NCBI RefSeq assembly: GCF_902859585.1 | Contig: NZ_CADIJM010000007.1 | Span: 62,001 to 126,000, forward strand | DNA from: Achromobacter animicus | GTDB lineage: Bacteria > Pseudomonadota > Gammaproteobacteria > Burkholderiales > Burkholderiaceae_B | DNA: 64,000 bases | Direction of reading: 5' to 3' | Shown here: piece after piece, positions 33,242 through 41,797 of the stretch | How the letters are laid out: the number at the start of each line of letters is the position of its first letter | Numbering within the stretch: the stretch's first letter is position 1 | The notes under the pieces: generated by a model | The model's database searches: none | Seen by the model: the letters and a program-made list of their open reading frames with translations, nothing else | Told to the model about the DNA's origin: nothing | Translations under genes and position numbers: made by a program

Positions 33242-34612
33242 ATGCCTGCTTCCCCTTCCTTTTTCGGCTGGAAAGTCCTCTACGCCACCTTCATGCTCGC
33301 CATTTTCGGCTGGGGCGTCGGCTTTTACGGGCCGCCGGTCTTCCTGCATGCCGTCGTCCAGCGCACCGGCTGGAGCGTCGGGCTGGTGTCGGGCGCGGTC
33401 ACCCTGCATTTTCTGGCGGGCACGGTGGTGGTGGCCAATCTGCCGCGTCTGTACCGGCGCATCGGCGTCGCTCGTACGACCGCAGGCGGCGCGGCGCTGT
33501 TGGCGCTGGGCGTGGCGGGATGGGCGGTGGCGCAGGCGCCGTGGCAGCTTTATGCCGCCGCAGTGGTCAGCGGAATGGGCTGGGTCACGCTGGGTGCGGC
33601 AGCCGTCAACGCGCTGATTGCCCCGTGGTTCGTGCGGCGGCGACCCGCCGCGCTGGGCATGGCGTACAACGGCGCCAGCGTCGGCGGCATCGTCTTTTCG
33701 CCGCTATGGGTGTTCCTGATTGCGCAGGCCGGCTTCGCGCAGGCAGCCCTGTGGGTTGGCATTGCGATGGTCGCCGTCATTGCCGTGCTGTCGCACAAGG
33801 TGTTCAAGGTAACCCCACAGCAAATCGGCCAGGCGCCGGACGGAGATTTGTCGGGCGGCGTGCCGTCGGGCGGCGTCCCGTCGGGCGGCGTCCCGTCGGG
33901 CGGCTCATCGTCGGCCGGCTCATCGTCGGGCGGCATCCAATCTAGCGGCACGCCCCCGGCTACCGCCCCATCGCGCGCAGTGCAGGAAAGCGCCGCACCG
34001 CCCACGCCAACACTTGCTACCAAGCTGCGCCAAGACCGGGCGTTCGTGACGCTGGCCGCCGGCATGGCATTGGGGCTGTTCGCCCAGATCGGTTTGATCG
34101 CGCACCTGCTGTCACTGCTGGCGCCGATCTTGGGTGCGCAGACGGCAGGCCTGGCGATGGGACTGGCAACGGCCAGCGCCATCGCCGGCCGCTCGCTCGT
34201 CGGCTGGCTGATGCCGCCAGGGGCCGACCGCCGCAAGATAGCCTGCGCGGCATACGCCGTGCAGATTGGGGGATCGCTGGTGCTGATGCTGGCCGCCGAC
34301 CATGCCTGGGCGCTGTGGACGGGCGTCGTGCTGTTCGGGTCGGGCATCGGCAACGCCACGTCGCTGCCGCCGCTGATCGCGCAGACGGAATTTTCCCGCG
34401 AGCAGGCGGCACGCGTGGTGCCGCTGATCGTCGCGCTGTCGCAAGGCGCGTATGCCTTTGCGCCCGCGGCATTCGGCGCGCTGCGCACGTGGCTGCAGCC
34501 TTCGGGATTGACGCTTCCCGGCTTCCTGGCTGCGGCCGCCCTGCTGCAAGCCGCGACCATCGCATGCTTTGCGGCCGGCCGGGGCGCGCACGCCAAGCGC
34601 GGCGCGCCCTGA
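33242..34612 (+). CDS. MFS transporter with variable central linker
   Basis: 456 residues, 12 hydrophobic segments expected (FGWKVLYATFMLAIFGWGVG first). The central cytoplasmic loop at about residues 204-265 is unusually long and built from pentapeptide repeats such as SGGVP and SGGSS, encoded by six 15-bp units. Substrate unknown; the divergent ArsR-type gene is the likely local regulator. The ribosome-binding site is weak. Confidence 0.85.
   Translation: MPASPSFFGWKVLYATFMLAIFGWGVGFYGPPVFLHAVVQRTGWSVGLVSGAVTLHFLAGTVVVANLPRLYRRIGVARTTAGGAALLALGVAGWAVAQAPWQLYAAAVVSGMGWVTLGAAAVNALIAPWFVRRRPAALGMAYNGASVGGIVFSPLWVFLIAQAGFAQAALWVGIAMVAVIAVLSHKVFKVTPQQIGQAPDGDLSGGVPSGGVPSGGVPSGGSSSAGSSSGGIQSSGTPPATAPSRAVQESAAPPTPTLATKLRQDRAFVTLAAGMALGLFAQIGLIAHLLSLLAPILGAQTAGLAMGLATASAIAGRSLVGWLMPPGADRRKIACAAYAVQIGGSLVLMLAADHAWALWTGVVLFGSGIGNATSLPPLIAQTEFSREQAARVVPLIVALSQGAYAFAPAAFGALRTWLQPSGLTLPGFLAAAALLQAATIACFAAGRGAHAKRGAP
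33851..33940. repeat. In-frame 15-bp minisatellite inside the MFS gene
   Basis: Six consecutive 15-bp units related to TCGGGCGGCGTCCCG. Because the period is a multiple of three, copy-number change would lengthen or shorten the loop without a frameshift. Confidence 0.9.
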
Positions 34613-34616
34613 TGCC

Positions 34617-35249
34617 TCAGGCGCCTTTGCCGCGCCGGGCCACCAGGCCGGCCATGACCGCGTCGCCGCGTTCGCTGACCAGGCCTTCGGCGACGCCCTC
34701 GCGATCCGCCGCGTTGCGGTTCTGGCTGACCTTCCACTTGCCTTCGATACGGGCAATGGGGATCTCGACGCCGATAATGGCGCGCATCTGCGCGGCAATG
34801 AAATCGGCGGGCGCCTCGTCCACGCGCCACGGCTGGACGCGCGCCTTTTCCTGACTGTCGGTCAGCGCCTCAAGCTGGGCGCGCAGCCAGGCCGGATCGT
34901 CCTGGATCACCGGCGTGCCCCACACATGCACGGCCACGAAGTTCCAGGTCGGCACGACCTTGTGCGTTTCCGCCTTGGTCGCGTACCAGGACGGCGTGAT
35001 GTACGCCTGCGCGCCATGAAAAGCCACCAGACACTCGCGACCCGCGGCCAGCTCGGCCAGCTGCGGATTGGCGCGCGCCACGTGCAGGCGCAGGACGCCG
35101 TGCTCGCCTTCGGGATACAGCAGACAGGGGATGTGATTCGCCATCAATCCGCCCTCTCCGCTGGTGAAGACGACTCCCAGCGGGTGGGCGCGGATGAACT
35201 CGTGCTGGATTTCCAGCGAATCTTCGCGAAAAGCGGACGGCAGGTACAT
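34617..35249 (-). CDS. FMN-binding negative regulator, PaiB family
   Basis: 210 residues from the ATG at 35249 (MYLPSAFRED), the standard PaiB start. Split-barrel flavin-binding features: HPLGVVFTSGEGGLMANHIP near residue 25, WYATKAETHKVVPTWNFVAVHVWG near 110, and MRAIIGVEIPIARIEGKWKVSQNR near 170. B. subtilis PaiB is a repressor of sporulation and protease genes; the role in Gram-negative bacteria is unclear. Convergent with the MFS gene, 4 bp apart. Confidence 0.88.
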   Translation of the reverse strand: MYLPSAFREDSLEIQHEFIRAHPLGVVFTSGEGGLMANHIPCLLYPEGEHGVLRLHVARANPQLAELAAGRECLVAFHGAQAYITPSWYATKAETHKVVPTWNFVAVHVWGTPVIQDDPAWLRAQLEALTDSQEKARVQPWRVDEAPADFIAAQMRAIIGVEIPIARIEGKWKVSQNRNAADREGVAEGLVSERGDAVMAGLVARRGKGA

Positions 35250-35383
35250 GGCAGCGGCGCGATCAGTAGGGAGGAAAACGACAACATACCGCGCGCGTGG
35301 CACCACTGAAAGAGCCACACAACCTGCCTTTCATGGAGCCATGCGCGGCGCAAACCCGAAGCACCGCCCGTGCCCGGCTTGCC

Positions 35384-35578
35384 CTATTGCCGGGATCGAC
35401 CGTACGCCGCGTTCATGCGCTCGCGAGCCTGCGTTTCATGCGCGAAAGCGCGGTCGTAGTTTTCCAGGCACCCTGCCGTGGGATTGGGCCACTGGATTGC
35501 AGCGATTGCGTCGGTCAGTTCGTCACGTGCCCGCTGCCATTCCTTGACGGCGGCATACCATTCGTTAGCGGTGTCCAT
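35384..35578 (-). CDS. Small charged helical protein, 64 aa
   Basis: Not recognised. GGGGGAGAG precedes the ATG at 35578. MDTANEWYAAVKEWQRARDE and the rest look like a helical hairpin, ending in Arg-rich AAYGRSRQ. Supported only by ribosome-binding site, composition and helix periodicity. Confidence 0.5.
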   Translation of the reverse strand: MDTANEWYAAVKEWQRARDELTDAIAAIQWPNPTAGCLENYDRAFAHETQARERMNAAYGRSRQ

Positions 35579-35810
35579 AGATACTCTCCCCCTTCTATGT
35601 GCACAGGCCAAACGTAGCGCTGGCCAATACCAGCGAGACAGCGTTTTCGCATGGCCAAATGGATGATGTGGCGGCGGCGCAGCGATGCATTGCGCGAGCG
35701 AAAAAATTGCCGCGCCGCGCCGCGGTTCAGGCAGATAATTTCCAGCAAGCATCGTGCCGGTTTTGCGCCTGCCTGCCGCGGGCGCCGTTTTTCTGACAAG
35801 GGAAAAAGCC

Positions 35811-36509
35811 ATGAAGCCCAACCTCGCACTGCTCGCGGCCTGCTGCGCGCTCATCGGACTGGCCGGCTGCACCAATCTGCCCAAGGCCAAGGACTATTCC
35901 ACCGCGCTCGGCGAACCGCAAAGCCAGCTTCAGCAGGATCCCAACTGGAGCGGCGGCCGCATCTGGGTCAGGCCAGGTCCGCCGATCGGCAGCCAGTTCG
36001 ACAAGAAGCTGCTCATGGAAGACGTCACCTACATTCCGGGCGACCGGCCGGACGAGCTGGACTTCCGGGACGACGCCGAGATGCGCCAGCGCGTGCTGGC
36101 CTACATGAACGCGGCCCTGCGCCGGGAGTTCACGCAGGCGGGCTATCAACTGATCTCCGCGCCAGCCCCGCGCTCGGTGCGGCTGCGCGCCGCCATCACC
36201 GGCACCTTCCGCAACGACCGCGATCCTCGGCCGGGCGAGTATGTGCCCATTGGTTATGTGCTGGGCCAGACTGCCAAGGCTGCAGGCCTGCGCGACCAGT
36301 CGGCGCGGCTGCTGATCGAAGCCTCGGCGCGCGACGCCACCACCAACCAATTGCTGATCGCGTCGTTGGGCGCAGTCACAGGCAGCAATTTGCCGGAAAA
36401 CCGCAAGCCCACCGCCGCCGACGTGCAAAGCGCCATCGACGACTGGGCGCGCCGGGTCCGCGAGCAGTTCGACCGCATCTGGGTCGGCGAAATACCCAAG
36501 ACCAAATGA
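35811..36509 (+). CDS. DUF3313 lipoprotein
   Basis: 232 residues. Lipoprotein signal peptide with lipobox ALIGLAGC (Cys about residue 20), then a periplasmic DUF3313-like domain (VTYIPGDRPDELDFRD, ALRREFTQAGYQLISAPAPRSVRLRAAITG, WARRVREQFDRIW). Such proteins are probably outer-membrane anchored; function unknown. ATG 35811 is chosen for its signal peptide. Confidence 0.82.
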   Translation: MKPNLALLAACCALIGLAGCTNLPKAKDYSTALGEPQSQLQQDPNWSGGRIWVRPGPPIGSQFDKKLLMEDVTYIPGDRPDELDFRDDAEMRQRVLAYMNAALRREFTQAGYQLISAPAPRSVRLRAAITGTFRNDRDPRPGEYVPIGYVLGQTAKAAGLRDQSARLLIEASARDATTNQLLIASLGAVTGSNLPENRKPTAADVQSAIDDWARRVREQFDRIWVGEIPKTK

Positions 36510-36626
36510 CGCGCGGCGGACATTTTCCGCCTTCATATCACGATGTGATGAATATTGACGTCAACCCTCACTTACCCAGGGCCGCCGGCTAATGCTACTG
36601 TTCCGCCTGTGCAAGGAGTACATGCA

Positions 36627-36794
36627 ATGGATCAGAAAACGAAGCCCTGGGCATTTCCCAAACCCCACCCCGAAAACACGCCACGCGGCGAACGCAACAA
36701 ACAAGAGTTCGACACGCCGCCCAAGGAAGAAAAACCCGCGGCCAAACCGCGCGCCAAAAAGCAGACGCCTGCGACCGGGCGGGCGCGCCCGTGA
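36627..36794 (+). CDS. Small Lys/Pro-rich protein, 55 aa
   Basis: AAGGAG lies 9 nt before the ATG at 36627. The product (MDQKTKPWAFPKPHPENTPR, then a Lys/Pro/Arg-rich tail) is likely disordered and basic. Its stop overlaps the GTG of the cysteine hydrolase gene (36791-36794), so it may mainly serve translational coupling. Not recognised. Confidence 0.6.
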   Translation: MDQKTKPWAFPKPHPENTPRGERNKQEFDTPPKEEKPAAKPRAKKQTPATGRARP

Positions 36795-37408
36795 GGCTGG
36801 CGGCAAAGGTCTGTACGGCAGCGCTGGCGGCGCTGTCCGCGGTGTCCATGGCGGCCGCCGCCGCGCCCGACATCCAGACGGGCGACATGGTGTTCCAGCA
36901 GTCCCGGTCAGCGCAAAGCCTGGCCATCCAGCAAGCCACGCACTCGCCCTACAGCCACATGGGCATGATCGTGACGCGCCAAGGCCAGCCCTACGTGCTT
37001 GAGGCCGCGGCGCGCGTCAGCTACACCCCCCTCTCTCAATGGACCGCGCAAGGCGAGCGCGGCCATTACGTCGTCAAGCGGCTGCGCGACACTTCCCTGC
37101 TGACGCCCGACGCGCGCGATCGGCTGGCGAAGGCGGGCGCCGCCTACGTCGGCAAGCCCTACGATCTGGTATTCGCCTGGTCCGACGATCAGATCTACTG
37201 CTCCGAACTGGTGTGGAAAATCTATCAGCGCGTACTGGGCGTGAAGGTCGGCGCGCTGGCGCCGCTGAAAAGCTTCGATCTCGCCTCGCCTGCCGTGCAG
37301 GCCAAGATGCGGGAACGCTACGGCAAGAACATTCCGTGGGAAGAACCCATCATCTCCCCGGCCGCCATGTTCGAGTCCGACCAACTGGTCACGGTAGGCA
37401 CCTTCTGA
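36791..37408 (+). CDS. YiiX/YebB-like NlpC/P60-superfamily cysteine hydrolase
   Basis: 205 residues from a GTG overlapping the preceding stop. An Ala-rich signal peptide (about 1-25) directs export. Permuted papain-like active site: H56 in YSHMGMIV and C137 in DDQIYCSELVWKIYQR, with QTGDMVFQQ at the start of the domain. Family members are thought to cleave amide or thioester bonds of lipid- or cell-envelope-linked substrates. Confidence 0.85.
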   Translation: MRLAAKVCTAALAALSAVSMAAAAAPDIQTGDMVFQQSRSAQSLAIQQATHSPYSHMGMIVTRQGQPYVLEAAARVSYTPLSQWTAQGERGHYVVKRLRDTSLLTPDARDRLAKAGAAYVGKPYDLVFAWSDDQIYCSELVWKIYQRVLGVKVGALAPLKSFDLASPAVQAKMRERYGKNIPWEEPIISPAAMFESDQLVTVGTF

Positions 37409-37445
37409 TTGCAGTGCGCGGCGCAACCGCCGTCCAAGGAGCGCA

Positions 37446-38435
37446 ATGACGGTTTCCATCCTGCTGGGCATCGCCATTGCGCTGGAAACGGGCTGGGGTG
37501 CGCTGGCATTGTGGATCCGCGCGCCGCTTTCATCTGCATGGAAATTGGTCGCAGTGCTGGCTTGGGTGATGTTGGCATTGGCGGCCATCGCCGGGCTGGT
37601 ATGGCCGCGTTGGTGGCCGGGCCTGGTTCTGCATGGCGCGGCGCTAGCCGTTCTGCTCGTGTGGTGGCTGCGCATCCGCCCGTCCAACGACCGCCCCTGG
37701 CTTGCCGAAGTCGCCCGCCAAACCCACGGCGTCGTCAATGGCAACACCGTCACGCTGCACAACGTGCGCAACTTCGACTGGCGATCGCGCACCGACTTCA
37801 CGCCCCGCTGGGAAACCCGGCGTTATGCGCTGGACACGCTGCAATCGGTGGACGTGGCCCTGTCGTATTGGGGCCGTCCCGCCATCGCCCACGCGCTGGT
37901 GTCGTTCGGGTTTGGCGACGACGATCACGTGGTGTTCTCGGTTGAAATCCGCCGCAAGCAGGGCGACCGGTTTTCCGAGATCGGCGGATTTTTCAAGCAG
38001 TACGAACTGAGCGTGATCGCCTCGACCGAAGCGGACAGCCTGCGGGTGCGCACCAACGTGCGCGGCGAAGACAGCTACCTGTATCGCATCCACATGCCCG
38101 AGGGCACGGGGCGCGAACTCTTCGTGGCCTACGTCGACGCCGCCAACCGCCTCCGGACAACACCCCGCTTCTATCACACGCTCACGGCAAACTGCACCAC
38201 CATCGTCTTCCAGATGGCCCGGCGCATCGTGCCCGGATTGCCGATGGATTACCGCCAGCTTCTGTCAGGCTACCTGCCGGAATACCTGTACAAACTGGAC
38301 GCCCTGCGGGGGGCCGGCAGCGCCGCAGAGTACCGGCGCCGCGGCCGCTACACGGACCGCGCCCGCGCCACCACCGACCCTGCCGAGTTCTCCCGCAACA
38401 TCCGGCAGGGCGTGCCCGGCATCGCGCCTGAATGA
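37446..38435 (+). CDS. DUF4105 (Lnb N-terminal periplasmic domain-like) membrane protein
   Basis: 329 residues. Three hydrophobic segments in the first 78 residues, then a periplasmic domain beginning NGNTVTLHNVRNFDWRS. It contains ALVSFGFGDDDHVVFSVEIR and FYHTLTANCTTIVFQMAR, with a Cys plus conserved Asn/His suggestive of a cysteine-hydrolase-type site as in Lnb/DUF4105. Follows the YiiX-like gene by 37 bp; both may act in the envelope. Confidence 0.83.
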   Translation: MTVSILLGIAIALETGWGALALWIRAPLSSAWKLVAVLAWVMLALAAIAGLVWPRWWPGLVLHGAALAVLLVWWLRIRPSNDRPWLAEVARQTHGVVNGNTVTLHNVRNFDWRSRTDFTPRWETRRYALDTLQSVDVALSYWGRPAIAHALVSFGFGDDDHVVFSVEIRRKQGDRFSEIGGFFKQYELSVIASTEADSLRVRTNVRGEDSYLYRIHMPEGTGRELFVAYVDAANRLRTTPRFYHTLTANCTTIVFQMARRIVPGLPMDYRQLLSGYLPEYLYKLDALRGAGSAAEYRRRGRYTDRARATTDPAEFSRNIRQGVPGIAPE

Positions 38436-38524
38436 TCCGGGTCCACGGCGCCGCCGTCGGAACGCCGGCCTCGGCCACGCGACACGCGTCGGGTTACGGC
38501 CAGCGCCACGAGCGGACGCCTCGC

Positions 38525-39919
38525 TCAACGGACGGGCACTGCGTCCTTGTAGATGACGCCATCCTTCATGATGACCAGGAAGTTCTTGTCCGGATCGCCG
38601 ATCAGCTTGATGTCCTGGAGCGGGTCGCCATCGACCAGCAGCAGGTCGGCAAGCGCGCCTTCGCGCACGACACCCAGATCGCCGCGGTAGGGATTGCGCT
38701 TGCCCGACAGTTTCAGCAGTTCTGCGTTCGTGCCGGTCGCCATGATGAGCGTCTGCGCCGGCGTGTACCACCGCGTCAGGCTTGCCAGGATGCGGCCCTG
38801 CTGCTCGGCCAACTGGCTTGAAAACAGGATGTCCGTGCCGAACGCCGTCTTGAGCTTGTGCTTGATAGCCAGCTGGTAGGTCCGGTCCGTCCCGGCAAAG
38901 ACCTCCTGCGCCTTTTGCCATTGATCCGATCCTCGCGGAAAGGCGTCGGCCAGTTCGTCCGGAAAGGGCTGCGTGCTCAGCCACACGCCCGCGCGCGCCA
39001 TCAGCTCGGCCGTTTCCTCGTCCATCATGCTGCCGTGCTCGATGCTCTGCACGCCCGCCTTGATGGCGCGCTGGATAGCGGTGGGCGTGTAGGCGTGCAC
39101 CGCCACATACGTACCCCAGTCGGTCGCGGCATCCACCGCCGCGCGCAACTCCCGTTCGGTGAACGTCACCACATCCAGCGGGCTGTGCGGCGACGACACC
39201 CCTCCGCCACCGGTCAGCTTGATCTGCGTCGCGCCCTGCATCAGCTGTTCGCGCGTGCGAAGGCGCACTTCGTCGGGGCTGTCGGCGATCGTGCTATCGC
39301 CGGACAGATCGTGCCGCGAGCCCGGCGCGCCCAGGGTTCGCGGCAGGTCCGCCATCGAGCGGAAGTCACCATGCCCGCTGGTGACGCTGATCATCGCGCC
39401 GGACGGATAGATGCGCGGACCGGGGATCACGCCCTGGTCCACCGCCAGCTTCAGGCTGAAGGCCGAGCCGCCCAGGTCACGCACGGTGGTGAAGCCGCGC
39501 ATCAGCGTCTTCTTCGCCTCGACGCCCGCGACGATGTTCAGGTAAGTGGGATCCTGCGTCATCGCCACCGCCAGCGGCACGCCCACGAACATGCTGTGCC
39601 AATGCATGTCGATCAGCCCCGGCATCAGTGTGCGGCCGCCGCCATCGATGACGCGCGCGCCGTCTGCCGCAACCTTGTCCCGCGACACTTTTTCGATGAC
39701 GTTGCCGTGAACCAGAACACTGCTCGCCGGGCTCAGGTCGCCGGACACGCCGTCGAAGATGCGCACGTTTTCAAACAGGATCCGCGAATCCGCCGCGGCC
39801 TGCGCGGTCGGCGGCGGCGCCGTGGCAGCCGGCGCCGCAGGCAAGCTATGGGAATGCGCCAGCGAAGCGCCAAGAAGCAGCGATGCCGCCATGAATGCAA
39901 TGCCAGTCCTGACAAACAT
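38525..39919 (-). CDS. Secreted metal-dependent amidohydrolase (prolidase/imidazolonepropionase-like)
   Basis: 464 residues. Signal peptide MFVRTGIAFMAASLLLGASLAHS. Amidohydrolase-superfamily TIM barrel: metal-binding MHWHS in LMPGLIDMHWHSMF, further ligands in YVAVHAYTPTAIQ and VQSIEHGSMM, and the catalytic Asp in FGTDILFSSQ. Export predicts a periplasmic role on a peptide or amide substrate. GGAGG is 7 nt before the ATG at 39919. Last of ten minus-strand genes; 30 bp after the SLC13 gene. Confidence 0.87.
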   Translation of the reverse strand: MFVRTGIAFMAASLLLGASLAHSHSLPAAPAATAPPPTAQAAADSRILFENVRIFDGVSGDLSPASSVLVHGNVIEKVSRDKVAADGARVIDGGGRTLMPGLIDMHWHSMFVGVPLAVAMTQDPTYLNIVAGVEAKKTLMRGFTTVRDLGGSAFSLKLAVDQGVIPGPRIYPSGAMISVTSGHGDFRSMADLPRTLGAPGSRHDLSGDSTIADSPDEVRLRTREQLMQGATQIKLTGGGGVSSPHSPLDVVTFTERELRAAVDAATDWGTYVAVHAYTPTAIQRAIKAGVQSIEHGSMMDEETAELMARAGVWLSTQPFPDELADAFPRGSDQWQKAQEVFAGTDRTYQLAIKHKLKTAFGTDILFSSQLAEQQGRILASLTRWYTPAQTLIMATGTNAELLKLSGKRNPYRGDLGVVREGALADLLLVDGDPLQDIKLIGDPDKNFLVIMKDGVIYKDAVPVR

Positions 39920-39949
39920 GATCGAACCTCCGGATGGGGTCATCCGCCC

Positions 39950-41770
39950 TCAGGACGGAAACAGGATCGGAATCAGCAGCACGCTGACCACCAGCGAAAA
40001 CACAGCAAGTGGTGTCCCGATCTTCAGATAGTCGGCAAACCCGAAACCGCCCGCCACGCTGACCAGCGCATTGGAGGGCGTAGACACCGGCGACATGAAC
40101 GCCGCCGACGACGCAATGGCCACCGTCATCGCAAATGCATAGGGAGACGCGTGCAGGCTTTCGGCGATGCTGATGGCGACCGGGCCCATCAGCACGGCGG
40201 TCGCGGTGCCGGAGACCACCACGCCCAGCGTCACCGTCGCCACGAACACCAGCGCCAACTGCCCGTAGATGCCCCAATCGCCCGAATAGTGCAGCAGGAA
40301 CTGCGCGGCCAGATCCACGCCGCCGCTGCGCTTGAGCGCCAGCGCAAACGGCAGCATGCCCACGATCAGGATCAGCGCCCGCCAGTTGATCGACCGGTAC
40401 GCCACGTCCAGCGTCACGCAGCCGAACAGGCCCATCATCAGCGCGCCAATCAGCCCCGCCATCACGTTGGGCACCCAGTCGGTCAGCATCAGGAACACCA
40501 CCGTCGCCAGCGAGAGCAGCGCATGGATGGCGCGGTTGGGCACCGGCACCAGCGAATCGGCTTCGACCGGCATCGCCAGGCTGACCAGATCGTGCTCTTC
40601 GGCCTGCAGGGAAAAAATGCCCGCCCACGGCCCGACCACCAGCAACGTGTCGCCCACGCGCATCTTCACGTCGGGCAGGTCGCGCTTGGCCTCTTTGCCG
40701 CGCCACAGGCCCACGACGAAAAGACCATGCCGCCCCAGCACCACGGAATCGCGCGCATTCGCGCCGTCCAGCCGCGATTCCGACGGGATGATGACCTCCA
40801 CCATCCCCACATCACGGGCCTGATCCGTGAAGTACACGCCGGACATCTCCAGCCGCCGCAGGTGATGCCGGCTGCAAAAGCCGTCGATATCGAACCCCTC
40901 TGCGTCCCTGTCCAGGAGCAGGATGTCGCCCGCCTCCAGGACGTCGTCCGCCGTCGCGCGCATGACGGCCCGCGCGAACCGCGTGTTGCGCTCGATGGCG
41001 ATGACGAATGCTGCCTTGCCGAGTTCGCCCGCCCACAGTCCGAGCTGGCGTCCCACCAGGTCCGAGTCGGTCTGCACCAGCAGGCGGCATGCCCGGTTCT
41101 GCAGGGAATATTTGGTCGCCCAGTCGCCCAGGCTGGGCCGGTTCAGCGCGCGCGGCCCCTGGCCCGCGTCGATGAGTTTGCGCGCGAACAGCATGTAGGC
41201 AACGCCGCCCGCCAGGACGACGATCCCGATCGGCGTGAAGTCGAAAAAACCGAAACCCTCGTAGCCCGCATAACCGAGCGCGCTATTGAGCACCAGATTC
41301 GGCGTGGTCGCCACCAGCGTCAGCATGCCGCTGATCGCCGCCGCCGCGCCCATCGGCATCAGGATCCGCCGGGCCGCCATGCCGGATTTGCGCGCGATCC
41401 GCAGCACGATGGGGATGAAGATGGCCACGACGGCCGTGGAGCTCATCACGGCGCCCATCGCGCCGACCGCCCCCATGACCAGCAACACCAGCCAGCCCTC
41501 GCTCTTGCCGCCGTGCCGCAGCAGCAGGTCGCCGACGGACTGCGCCACCCCGGTCCGCACCAGCCCCTCGCCGACCACGAAGAGGCACGCGATCAGGATG
41601 ATGGCGGGATTCGAGAACCCGTCCAGCGCCTCGCGGTAGGTTACGGTGCCACTCAGCGGCAGCAGCAGCATGACCAGCAGCGCGACGGCATCCGACCGCG
41701 GCCGCCCGATGACGAACAGCACGACGGCCGCACAAAGGATGGTGAGGACAATCGCCAGTTCGCTGCTCAT
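39950..41770 (-). CDS. SLC13/DASS-family transporter with RCK_C domains
   Basis: 606 residues. Hydrophobic N- and C-terminal halves flank a cytoplasmic insert (about residues 215-400) with two TrkA_C-like modules (LVQTDSDLVGRQLGLWAGEL; DVGMVEVIIPSESRLDGANA). Sodium-coupled import of dicarboxylates or other anions is usual for the family. A run of conserved small residues in the second half (SGTATAVLMGPVAISIAESL) fits the substrate motif. Lies between arcD and the secreted amidohydrolase and may take up its product; this is an inference. Confidence 0.86.
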   Translation of the reverse strand: MSSELAIVLTILCAAVVLFVIGRPRSDAVALLVMLLLPLSGTVTYREALDGFSNPAIILIACLFVVGEGLVRTGVAQSVGDLLLRHGGKSEGWLVLLVMGAVGAMGAVMSSTAVVAIFIPIVLRIARKSGMAARRILMPMGAAAAISGMLTLVATTPNLVLNSALGYAGYEGFGFFDFTPIGIVVLAGGVAYMLFARKLIDAGQGPRALNRPSLGDWATKYSLQNRACRLLVQTDSDLVGRQLGLWAGELGKAAFVIAIERNTRFARAVMRATADDVLEAGDILLLDRDAEGFDIDGFCSRHHLRRLEMSGVYFTDQARDVGMVEVIIPSESRLDGANARDSVVLGRHGLFVVGLWRGKEAKRDLPDVKMRVGDTLLVVGPWAGIFSLQAEEHDLVSLAMPVEADSLVPVPNRAIHALLSLATVVFLMLTDWVPNVMAGLIGALMMGLFGCVTLDVAYRSINWRALILIVGMLPFALALKRSGGVDLAAQFLLHYSGDWGIYGQLALVFVATVTLGVVVSGTATAVLMGPVAISIAESLHASPYAFAMTVAIASSAAFMSPVSTPSNALVSVAGGFGFADYLKIGTPLAVFSLVVSVLLIPILFPS

Positions 41771-41797
41771 TGCCGTGCTGCCCCCTGCCCCTTTCGG

